Assembly: GCA_002430755.1 (NCBI GenBank)
Contig: DJCX01000111.1
Span: 3,502 to 12,199, forward strand
Length of the DNA: 8,698 nt
DNA from: Flavobacteriales bacterium UBA5939
GTDB taxonomy: Bacteria; Bacteroidota; Bacteroidia; Flavobacteriales; Schleiferiaceae
Direction: 5' to 3'
Below, one piece after another: positions 1 through 6,880 of this stretch (the first letter of the stretch is position 1; each line of letters begins with the position of its first letter). Under the pieces are notes generated by a model. It was not told the DNA's origin and ran no database searches. It saw only the letters and a program-made list of their open reading frames with translations. A program made the position numbers and the translations under genes.

Positions 1-618
1 TATATGGCAGGTGTTGCTGTATCAGGTGTTCTTTGGGCCATCTTCCAGAACAACGCCGGTGGTGCTTGGGACAACGCTAAGAAGTCATTCGAGGCAGGTG
101 TTATGATCGACGGTGAAATGACGTATAAGGGTTCTGAGGCACACAAAGCTGCAGTTACTGGTGATACGGTAGGTGACCCATTCAAGGATACTTCAGGTCC
201 ATCGATGAACATCTTGATTAAACTAACGTGTTTGGTAGGTCTTGTTATTGCACCAATTCTTGGTGGCGGTCACGAGAGCCACGCTGCCACTGCAGCTACT
301 GAAGAAGTAGTTGAGGTTCGCCAAGAAGTAATGAAGATGAAGTTGAAAGACGTTGCAGTTCGTTTGGATGGAACCATCACAGGTGAAGCTACGGCTTCAA
401 TGGATGTAACTGTTGAAGATATGGCTGCAACTATCAGCATCTCATTCGCTTCAGAGGAGTTCAACGGTACATTCTCTTCTTTGGAAGCAGATACCGACGG
501 TATGAACTTCGATGCGCACGGTATGGTAAGTATGAATGGTGAGGAGCTTGGTGCTTCTACCCACTTCCACCTTGACAAAGAAGGTTCAATTAGTGAATTT
601 GTAATCTTGTTCGAATAA
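1..618 (+). CDS. hppA: Membrane-bound (Na+- or H+-translocating) pyrophosphatase, C-terminal part
   Basis: Integral membrane pump that hydrolyses pyrophosphate and moves Na+ and/or H+ across the cytoplasmic membrane. The gene is cut by the left window edge: the frame is open from base 1, so the ATG at 4 is internal. Numbering from that Met, the visible part holds the end of a membrane helix, the family motif NNAGGAWDNAKK (16-27), the substrate-site motif GDTVGDPFKDTSGPS (53-67) and the last membrane helix (about 68-86). The normal family C-terminus lies near residue 88. About 115 further residues follow in the same frame, rich in Asp/Glu (about 23 against 6 Lys/Arg), with alternating hydrophobic residues that suggest beta strands. 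Known structures put the C-terminus on the outer face, so this domain should be periplasmic. Codons are strongly biased (GGT, AAC, TTC) over both core and extension, as in highly expressed genes. The residues deciding K+ dependence and ion type lie outside the window. Confidence 0.96.
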   Translation, partial: YMAGVAVSGVLWAIFQNNAGGAWDNAKKSFEAGVMIDGEMTYKGSEAHKAAVTGDTVGDPFKDTSGPSMNILIKLTCLVGLVIAPILGGGHESHAATAATEEVVEVRQEVMKMKLKDVAVRLDGTITGEATASMDVTVEDMAATISISFASEEFNGTFSSLEADTDGMNFDAHGMVSMNGEELGASTHFHLDKEGSISEFVILFE

Positions 619-638
619 GAACAGGGTTCTCCAAATAG

Positions 639-668
639 AAAAGCCCCGGCCATCGGCCGGGGCTTTTT
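639..668. terminator. Bidirectional rho-independent terminator
   Basis: A perfect 13-bp inverted repeat, AAAAGCCCCGGCC (639-651) and GGCCGGGGCTTTT (655-667), encloses a 3-base ATC loop. The stem is GC-rich and runs into TTTTT on the plus strand; the AAAA at 639-642 gives a U-run on the minus strand. It lies 20 bases after the hppA stop and 27 bases after the M20 peptidase stop, so it can end both convergent transcripts. There is no gene in this 77-base gap. Confidence 0.93.
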
Positions 669-695
669 ATTTTCAATCAAATTTTTGCGCGGCTT

Positions 696-2150
696 CTAAA
701 TGCGCTGAAACAAGTCCAGATAGAAGCGGCAAAGATCGCGGTAGGCATCAACATGCAAACGCTCATTTATGCCGTGTATCCGAGGTAAATCTTCTGGAGT
801 CAATGCGATAGGAAGGAAGCGATACGTCTGCTTAGCGAGCCCATCAAAGTTCTTCGAATCTGTTCCTCCTAACGTGAGGTAAGGGCTCACGAGTGCTTCT
901 GGGAACGTTGCTCTAACGCTCTGTCCTAGAGTTAGGAAATCTTCGCCTTCGAAAGATGATGTAGCAGTAGGGCCAGCACCGTAGTCGTTGTACCATTGAA
1001 CAGTACCTCCATATTCAGCGGCACGCTGGCTGTAAGCGTTGACAATATCATCAACAGAGTAACCCGGTAGAATACGTGTATTACATACTACCCGTGAAGA
1101 CGACGGAACCACATTATCCTTGATGCCGGCCCCTACCATTGTGGCTACTGCGGTATTGGTAGTAAGTGCGCGGCCAGTAGAGGAGCTTTGGTAATTACTC
1201 AAGATTAGAGAGTTGGTTAACGGACGTAAGCCAAAAGCCCACTTTAACCCAAAGGACATCTCAGGGGCAAGGTGGGTCATAAACCCTTGCAGCGGTTCAG
1301 TGAATTCAGGTTTGAAGATGGGGTCCTCATTAAGCGAGGTGATGAATGCTGAGGCACTCAATATAGCATTCTCTGTATCGGGCATACTGCTGTGGCCACC
1401 TGGTTGCTCGAAATTGACTTCAACACTGATGTACCCTTTTTCTGCGACCCCAATTAGCGCTACCGGTGTGTTTTCGAGTCCTGGCACAGAGCCCACAGAA
1501 ATAGTTCCAGCTTCATCAAAAATGGTACGGAAGGTGATGTTTTTTTCACGGCACATTGCTGCCGCCACACCTGCGCCATTACGACCACCTATTTCCTCGT
1601 CCTGACCAAAGCAGAAATAGAAGTTATACGAGGGTTTCCAGTCTTGAGAAAGCAAAGTTTCGAGTGCTTCGAGGATTCCAAAAGCGGAGGCCTTATCGTC
1701 TAAGGCACCACGGCCGTATACATAGTCGTCAACGATTTCTCCTGCAAAGGGCTCGGCTACCCAGTCTTTTATCGTTTTCGTATCAACTGGGACGACGTCA
1801 AGGTGTGAGATAAACAGCATGTTCTCCGCGTTGGCTGAAGCGCCGTCGAGCTTCATCCAAAGGGTATGGGTACTTACAGTATCTATTTGAAGCTTTTCGT
1901 ACACCGTAGGGTAAGAGGCTTGTAAATGTGCAAACAAGCCTTCAAATGCCGCACTGTCGATCATTATGGGTACTTGGCTGATGGTTTTGTAGCTAAGGCC
2001 TTTGGCAAAGATCTCAGTAGCCTCCGCACGGAGTTCAAAACGTTCAGTATCCTCAGAAGGGAGGTACTTACCCTGTATGCTTTCGAGTTTAAGAACCGGA
2101 AGGACGGCGATTAAAACAATTGCGATTAAGGCAAGGATGATCTTCTTCAT
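696..2150 (-). CDS. M20 family metallopeptidase, PM20D1/CPS1-like, membrane-anchored or exported
   Basis: Predicted two-zinc peptidase/amidase of family M20, closest in layout to yeast carboxypeptidase S and mammalian PM20D1, which cleave or form N-acyl amino acids; the substrate here is unknown. I start it at the ATG at 2150 (484 aa) because MKKIILALIAIVLIAVLPVL (1-20) is a classic signal or anchor segment. The frame stays open to an ATG at 2207, but that adds 19 residues rich in Tyr and Lys ahead of the hydrophobic segment and would overlap the divergent gene. Counting from the chosen start: HLDVVP (metal His116, Asp118), GRGALDDK (bridging Asp151), DEEIGG (general base Glu185, metal Glu186), FDEAG (metal Asp212), the dimerisation-domain GGHSSMP (His253) and IHGINERL (metal His459). 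All key residues are present. There is no lipobox Cys, so it is not an evident lipoprotein. It is a single gene, convergent with hppA and divergent from the cytochrome-B-like gene. Confidence 0.93.
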   Translation of the reverse strand: MKKIILALIAIVLIAVLPVLKLESIQGKYLPSEDTERFELRAEATEIFAKGLSYKTISQVPIMIDSAAFEGLFAHLQASYPTVYEKLQIDTVSTHTLWMKLDGASANAENMLFISHLDVVPVDTKTIKDWVAEPFAGEIVDDYVYGRGALDDKASAFGILEALETLLSQDWKPSYNFYFCFGQDEEIGGRNGAGVAAAMCREKNITFRTIFDEAGTISVGSVPGLENTPVALIGVAEKGYISVEVNFEQPGGHSSMPDTENAILSASAFITSLNEDPIFKPEFTEPLQGFMTHLAPEMSFGLKWAFGLRPLTNSLILSNYQSSSTGRALTTNTAVATMVGAGIKDNVVPSSSRVVCNTRILPGYSVDDIVNAYSQRAAEYGGTVQWYNDYGAGPTATSSFEGEDFLTLGQSVRATFPEALVSPYLTLGGTDSKNFDGLAKQTYRFLPIALTPEDLPRIHGINERLHVDAYRDLCRFYLDLFQRI

Positions 2151-2175
2151 ATACGTATACTTGATGTAGCGTTTG

Positions 2176-2183
2176 TAACTTTG
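2176..2183 (+). promoter_or_regulatory. Candidate Bacteroidota -7 box for the cytochrome-B/hflX/maeB run
   Basis: TAACTTTG matches the Bacteroidota sigma-A -7 consensus TAnnTTTG exactly. It lies 16 bases before the ATG at 2200, so transcription would start near 2190 with a very short leader. I see no convincing TTG -33 element at the expected spacing. On the other strand a weaker match, TATTTTG (2192-2186), could serve the M20 peptidase gene. The two would overlap closely in the 49-base space between the divergent starts. Confidence 0.4.
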
Positions 2184-2199
2184 CTCAAAATACGAATAG

Positions 2200-2637
2200 A
2201 TGTACACAGGATTACTACACTTGCACCACTGGATGCCGTTTTTATGGCTACTACTTATTCTAGTGGTTTTGGTTCAGAATTTTTTAGTCTGGAAATCGGA
2301 CCGTGAATTCAATGCGAGCCTTCAGCGTCAGAATAAAATCACATTGATCTTAACCCACATTCAAGTCACTGTTGGTTTGATCATGCTCTTTGGTTTCAAC
2401 ATGGATATGTTTTCAGACATGGGAACTTTGATGGGAGATGCTGCGCTCCGTTTTAAATACGTCGAGCACCCAACAACGATGTTGCTTGGAGCGGTTTTGA
2501 TTACCGTGGGAAATGCGAAAAGCAAGCGAGCAGAATCTGGTCAGGAGAAGGCAAAAGCAGTTGTGGTTTGGTTTGGAATAGGGCTGGCCTTAATTGCATT
2601 GAGATTTCCATGGGAGGCCTTCTTGCAAGGCGCATAA
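2200..2637 (+). CDS. Small four-helix membrane protein, Bacteroidota 'cytochrome B' family
   Basis: A 145-residue integral membrane protein of a family common in flavobacteria and usually named cytochrome B; heme binding is not proven for it as far as I know. The start MYTGLLHLH is the family's typical N-terminus, which supports the ATG at 2200. Predicted membrane helices lie near residues 12-30, 46-66, 91-105 and 119-135. Histidines at 7, 9, 10, 53 (inside helix 2) and 90 (just before helix 3, in the VEHPTTM segment) are candidate ligands. The basic stretch KSKRA (107-111) after helix 3 suggests that loop faces the cytoplasm. There is no Shine-Dalgarno sequence. It is the first gene of a same-strand run, 14 bases before hflX. 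I am sure of the family and membrane topology type, not of a biochemical role. Confidence 0.82.
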   Translation: MYTGLLHLHHWMPFLWLLLILVVLVQNFLVWKSDREFNASLQRQNKITLILTHIQVTVGLIMLFGFNMDMFSDMGTLMGDAALRFKYVEHPTTMLLGAVLITVGNAKSKRAESGQEKAKAVVVWFGIGLALIALRFPWEAFLQGA

Positions 2638-2651
2638 CTACACTCGGTTAA

Positions 2652-3845
2652 ATGATAGAACTCAAGAAGAAACGATCTTCCGAAAGGGAGCGCTGTGTTC
2701 TTGTTGCTATAGTCAATAAGCAGCAGGATGAGGAGAAGGCACTCGAATATTTGGAAGAATTGCGCTTTCTAGCAGATACGGCAGGGGCAGATACGGTGCA
2801 TATGTTCACCCAGAAATTGTCGCAGCCAAATTCTAAGACCTTCTTGGGTACAGGAAAGATGGAAGAGATCTTAGGTTATGTCAAAGCCGAGGGTATTGAC
2901 ATGGTGGTTTTTGACGATGAATTGACCCCATCGCAGCTCAAGAACATTGAGGCGATGATGGAAGTAAAAGTCATGGACCGAACCAATCTCATCTTGGACA
3001 TTTTTGCCGCTAGGGCACAGACGAGCTATGCGCGTACGCAAGTAGAATTGGCCCAGTATCAATACCTACTTCCACGACTAACGCGAATGTGGACCCACCT
3101 TGAAAGACAGAAAGGGGGTATCGGTATGCGCGGGCCTGGGGAGACCCAGATTGAGACGGATAGGCGAATTATTCAGCAGAAAATCTCTCAGCTCAAAAAG
3201 AAGTTGCAGAAGATTGATGTGCAGATGAGTACGCAGCGCAGCAACCGTGGTAAGCTCACTCGTGTGGCGCTTGTAGGGTATACGAATGTGGGAAAGAGTA
3301 CATTGTTGAATTTGCTTTGTAAAACGGATGTGCTGGCGGAAAATAAGCTGTTTGCGACCTTGGACACAACGGTACGTAAGATCAATATTGATAACCTACC
3401 GTTGCTGTTGACAGATACCGTAGGGTTTATCCGAAAGTTGCCCACCCAGCTGGTCGAGAGTTTTAAGAGTACCTTGGACGAGGTAAGGGAGGCTGATGTG
3501 CTGATGCATGTGGTAGATATTTCTCATCCGAATTTTATGGAACACATCGATAGTGTGAATGGAATTTTACAGGAGATTGAGAGTTTAGATAAGCCGACCA
3601 TTATGGTTTTTAATAAGATCGATGCCTTCACTTATGAGGAGGCGGATGAGTTTGATTTAGAATTGACGCCAAGAAATTACGATCTTGACCATTGGAAAAG
3701 GAGCTGGATGAACAAGATTGGCGAGCGTGCCGTCTTCATTTCTGCTCAAGACAGAAATAATATTGACGAATTAAGGCGCACGGTGTACCGTGTGGCATCA
3801 GAAATACATGCATCAAGGTTCCCATTTAATACCTTTTTGTACTAA
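2652..3845 (+). CDS. hflX: HflX ribosome-associated GTPase
   Basis: TRAFAC-class GTPase that in other bacteria binds the 50S subunit and splits stalled or hibernating 70S ribosomes, especially after heat stress. The 397-residue protein has the whole HflX layout: an N-terminal nucleotide-binding-like domain with FLGTGK (64-69), the diagnostic GPGETQIETDRR loop (161-172), a helical linker likely to form a coiled coil (about 172-195), then the G domain. This has G1 GYTNVGKS (209-216), switch I around ATLDTT (235-240), G3 DTVGF (255-259), G4 NKID (321-324) and G5 SAQ (364-366). The C-terminal tail ends FNTFLY. Length is normal for the family, with no break. It sits 14 bases after the cytochrome-B-like gene and 12 bases before maeB, so it is probably cotranscribed with both. 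No Shine-Dalgarno sequence is visible, which is normal in Bacteroidota. Confidence 0.97.
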   Translation: MIELKKKRSSERERCVLVAIVNKQQDEEKALEYLEELRFLADTAGADTVHMFTQKLSQPNSKTFLGTGKMEEILGYVKAEGIDMVVFDDELTPSQLKNIEAMMEVKVMDRTNLILDIFAARAQTSYARTQVELAQYQYLLPRLTRMWTHLERQKGGIGMRGPGETQIETDRRIIQQKISQLKKKLQKIDVQMSTQRSNRGKLTRVALVGYTNVGKSTLLNLLCKTDVLAENKLFATLDTTVRKINIDNLPLLLTDTVGFIRKLPTQLVESFKSTLDEVREADVLMHVVDISHPNFMEHIDSVNGILQEIESLDKPTIMVFNKIDAFTYEEADEFDLELTPRNYDLDHWKRSWMNKIGERAVFISAQDRNNIDELRRTVYRVASEIHASRFPFNTFLY

Positions 3846-3857
3846 ACCTAAAACGAC

Positions 3858-6131
3858 ATGAGTCAAAGACCCATACGCAAAGCGGATACATTGAAGTACC
3901 ACCAGCAGCCCAAGCCGGGTAAGATTGAGGTCATTCCTACAAAGCCCTCAAACTCTCAGCGTGATCTGAGCATCGCCTATTCTCCAGGTGTGGCAGAGCC
4001 ATGTAAGGAGATTGCCGCCAACCCTGAGGACGTCTACAAATACACGGCGAAAGGAAATTTGGTGGCGGTCATTTCAAACGGTACAGCTGTGTTAGGTCTC
4101 GGAGATATTGGCCCTGAGGCGTCTAAGCCAGTGATGGAAGGAAAGGGCGTATTGTTCAAAATCTTCGCTGATATTGATGTGTTTGATCTTGAATTGGACG
4201 CGGCAGATCCTGATAAATTCATTGACACTGTAAAAGCGGTTGCTCCAACTTTTGGAGGTATCAACCTCGAGGATATCAAGGCGCCTGATTGTTTCTACAT
4301 CGAAAAGCGCTTGAAGGAAGAGTTGAATATTCCTATCATGCACGACGATCAGCACGGTACTGCCATCATTACGGCGGCAGCTCTATTGAATGCGTTGGAG
4401 ATTTCAGGAAAAGACATTGCAACCATTAAAGTGGTCTTCAATGGTGCGGGTGCATCGGCCATTTCGTGTGCTAAATTATACCTGAGTTTAGGCGTACAGC
4501 CCGAGAACCTGTACATGTGTGATTCGAAAGGATTGATTACTTCTTCGAGAGACAGCTTGACTCCCGAGAAGGAAATTTTTGCGAAGGATCATAACCCCGT
4601 GGATTTAGCAACGGTGATTGCAGGTGCAGATGTATTTGTCGGCCTTTCCAAGGGCGGTATTGTGAGTAAGGATATGGTGAAGACCATGGCAGCCAATCCT
4701 ATCGTTTTTGCATTGGCGAATCCGGATCCAGAGATCAGCTACAAAAATGCCATGGCGGCCCGTGAGGACATTATCATGGCAACGGGTCGTAGTGACAATC
4801 CGAACCAGGTCAACAATGTATTAGGCTTCCCATTCATTTTCCGAGGAGCGCTAGATGTACGTGCTACGACCATCAATGAAGAAATGAAATTGGCTGCTGT
4901 AAGAGCCATTGCTGAACTTACGAAAGAGCCGGTTCCAGAGTTGGTGAACCTTGCCTACGGTGAGAGCAACCTAACCTTTGGACCTACCTATATCATCCCT
5001 AAGCCGTTCGACCCAAGGTTGATTACTACGGTAGCCCCTGCAGTCGCTAAAGCAGCTATGGATAGCGGTGTTGCAAAGGCGCCTATTTCTGATTGGGAAG
5101 CATACAACCGAGTACTTAGCGACCGATTGGGACGCGACGATAAGTTCATCCGTTTGCTGAATGAAAATGCTTCTCAGAAGCCACAGCGTATCGTTTTTAC
5201 TGAAGGAGATCAATACCGCATCTTGAAAGCAGCTGAAATTTTGATTAATGGTGGAACAGCGAAGCCGGTATTGCTTGGGCCTAAAGCCAAGATCGAGAGA
5301 ATCATTGAGGAATACCAGTTGGAATTAAGCAGTGCAGAGATTGTTGATGTGATGGCCGACGCCGAGGGACGTGAAGCATATGCACAAAAGCTTTACAGTG
5401 TCCGTAAGCGCCGCGGTTGGACCTTGGCGGAATGCCGGAGCAAGATCAAGCAGCGCGACTATTTTGGAAATATGATGTTGCGTGAAGGCGATGCAGATGC
5501 GCTAATTAGCGGTTTAACCGTGAAATACCCAACCGCATTACGTCCTATTCTACGAATTATCGGTACTGAGCCTGGACTTCGCAAAGCTGCAGGTATGTAT
5601 ACGTTGTTGACCAAACGCGGCCCAATGTTCTTCGCGGACACCACCATCAATTTGGACCCTACAGTAGAAGAAATTATACAGATGGTGCTGAACGTGGCAG
5701 ATACAGTGCGTCGTACCAACATTGAACCTAAGGTAGCTCTGTTGAGCTATTCAAACTTTGGTTCAAGCAACGGGCCGGATGCACGAAAAATGGCACAGGC
5801 CAGTAAGATTCTGCGAGAGGAGCATCCCGATCTTATCGTTGACGGTGAGATTCAAGCCAACTTCGCTTTGAACCCGGATCTCTTGGAAGAAAGTTTCCCA
5901 TTCTCTGACCTTGTCGGTCATCGTGCGAATGTCTTCATCTTCCCGAACCTTGCAGCGGGGAACATTACCTACAAAATGCTTCAAAGCTTTGGAGCTGCTG
6001 AGGCTATTGGCCCTATGCTCATAGGAACACAAAAGAGTGCACACGTTTTACAACTCGGTGCTTCGGTTCGTGAGATTGTGAATATGGCTACGCTGGCGGC
6101 AGTAGATGCACGTACGCGTAAAGGGAATTAG
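3858..6131 (+). CDS. maeB: NADP-dependent malic enzyme with C-terminal phosphotransacetylase-like domain (MaeB type)
   Basis: Oxidatively decarboxylates malate to pyruvate and CO2, usually making NADPH; cytoplasmic. The 757 residues match the usual length of the two-domain MaeB form. The malic enzyme part (about 1-425) has AYSPGVAEPC with catalytic Tyr41, EGKGVLFK with catalytic Lys96, metal-binding acidic residues in NLEDI (136-140) and HDDQHGTA (162-169), the Rossmann motif GAGASA (196-201) and ANPDPEI (287-293). The rest (about 430-757) is phosphotransacetylase-like. In MaeB enzymes this domain is known to act in acetyl-CoA sensing and oligomerisation, not catalysis. Consistent with that, the position of the Pta active-site DLSRG reads VLQLG (730-734). 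There are 12 bases between the hflX stop and this ATG, with an A-rich leader and no Shine-Dalgarno. The TAG stop overlaps the stop of the opposing cyclase gene by 4 bases. NADP preference is inferred from family. Confidence 0.97.
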   Translation: MSQRPIRKADTLKYHQQPKPGKIEVIPTKPSNSQRDLSIAYSPGVAEPCKEIAANPEDVYKYTAKGNLVAVISNGTAVLGLGDIGPEASKPVMEGKGVLFKIFADIDVFDLELDAADPDKFIDTVKAVAPTFGGINLEDIKAPDCFYIEKRLKEELNIPIMHDDQHGTAIITAAALLNALEISGKDIATIKVVFNGAGASAISCAKLYLSLGVQPENLYMCDSKGLITSSRDSLTPEKEIFAKDHNPVDLATVIAGADVFVGLSKGGIVSKDMVKTMAANPIVFALANPDPEISYKNAMAAREDIIMATGRSDNPNQVNNVLGFPFIFRGALDVRATTINEEMKLAAVRAIAELTKEPVPELVNLAYGESNLTFGPTYIIPKPFDPRLITTVAPAVAKAAMDSGVAKAPISDWEAYNRVLSDRLGRDDKFIRLLNENASQKPQRIVFTEGDQYRILKAAEILINGGTAKPVLLGPKAKIERIIEEYQLELSSAEIVDVMADAEGREAYAQKLYSVRKRRGWTLAECRSKIKQRDYFGNMMLREGDADALISGLTVKYPTALRPILRIIGTEPGLRKAAGMYTLLTKRGPMFFADTTINLDPTVEEIIQMVLNVADTVRRTNIEPKVALLSYSNFGSSNGPDARKMAQASKILREEHPDLIVDGEIQANFALNPDLLEESFPFSDLVGHRANVFIFPNLAAGNITYKMLQSFGAAEAIGPMLIGTQKSAHVLQLGASVREIVNMATLAAVDARTRKGN

Positions 6132-6880
6132 AGCTGTTCAAGCGAATACAGTAGCGGCCTTGAAGGTGAGGCGTCATTATCAAACGGAGCCACCTGCAGG
6201 TTTAGCAGGTAATTTCCGGGCACAACATGATCGGGTATATGGGCCAATTCTGTGATGGTCCTGTGCAGGCTATTCTCCGGACAATCTCCCCAAAAACTTC
6301 TGTGGCAAGCAAGTGCGCCACCATCTTCTTCTTGGTCTACACTTGGTTGGTCAATGATGAGGTGATCAATGCCGGCCTGACGTAAGAAGGCACCTATTTC
6401 CGCATCTAAATAAGGCCAATTACTGTTGCTGTAGTTTCTACTGCGGTTGGCATCGCCGCAATCGGTTTTGAGAATGACTGTACGTACTCCTGAAGTTCCG
6501 CCTTCAGCCTCAGCTTCTTGCCAAGCCTTTTCAAAATTGGCCATAGGTACCTTACCGTTTTCGACAAGCGGGTATAAGACGAGAGCAATGGTGAAGGGGC
6601 TCTTAAAATGCTCGTGTATAGAATGACGTTCCTCAGTGATATGACCGGCAGTTTCCGTGTGAGTTCCGTGGGCATGTGGATTGAAGTCAATAGAGAAGAA
6701 ATTCACACCGCCTCCCATGGCTACAGATCCCTTCCAATCGCCTAAAACGACAGGATGAAATGCAGGCGCATCAATGTACCAAGCACGCGCCACATCGCTC
6801 ACCGGCATGCTTAAATCTGCAAAAGGGGTGCTAAGGTCGACCGCGTAATCTGCATTATTTAGGTGTAGGTTAATCTTCAT
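6128..6880 (-). CDS. Cyclase-family metal-dependent hydrolase (kynurenine formamidase-like fold)
   Basis: Member of the Cyclase family (PF04199 type), which includes kynurenine formamidase, isatin hydrolase and polyketide cyclase relatives; the substrate is unknown. The 250-residue protein shows the metal-binding core HAHGTHTETAGH (69-80). The usual HxGTHxD is HxGTHxE here, which I believe is a recurring variant in Bacteroidota. Further family stretches are VRTVILKTD (132-140) and IIDQPSVDQEEDGG (175-188) followed by CHRSFWG (192-198). It is somewhat longer than the roughly 210 residues of typical KynB, and no tryptophan-pathway gene lies nearby, so kynurenine formamidase is not a safe name. 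The start at 6880 lies within the end of hemW, an 11-base overlap (ATGAAGATTAA), which favours translational coupling. No signal peptide is seen, so it is probably cytoplasmic. It is the last gene of the minus-strand run and meets maeB tail to tail. Confidence 0.88.
   Translation of the reverse strand: MKINLHLNNADYAVDLSTPFADLSMPVSDVARAWYIDAPAFHPVVLGDWKGSVAMGGGVNFFSIDFNPHAHGTHTETAGHITEERHSIHEHFKSPFTIALVLYPLVENGKVPMANFEKAWQEAEAEGGTSGVRTVILKTDCGDANRSRNYSNSNWPYLDAEIGAFLRQAGIDHLIIDQPSVDQEEDGGALACHRSFWGDCPENSLHRTITELAHIPDHVVPGNYLLNLQVAPFDNDASPSRPLLYSLEQL

Noticed and set aside
270..680. Long minus-strand open frame opposite the hppA tail (136 aa)
   Set aside because: It crosses the terminator hairpin, has no recognisable domain and is antisense to a frame with strong codon bias.
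1213..1605. Plus-strand open frame of 130 aa inside the M20 peptidase gene
   Set aside because: It lies fully antisense to a gene with all catalytic motifs, and its translation resembles no known protein.
6111..6119. Overlapping palindromes CGTACG and ACGCGT at the end of maeB
   Set aside because: They are only 6 bases each and are explained by codons for Ala-Arg-Thr-Arg; there is no repeat or site context.
6192..6210. Palindrome ACCTGCAGGT followed by GCAGGT, able to form a 6-bp stem near the maeB/cyclase junction
   Set aside because: The stem is short, has no T-run on either strand and lies inside the cyclase coding region, so it does not support a terminator call.
6128..6880. Naming the cyclase-family gene kynB (kynurenine formamidase)
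   Set aside because: Metal motif and fold fit the wider family, but the protein is longer than KynB, uses HxGTHxE, and no kynurenine or tryptophan gene is near.
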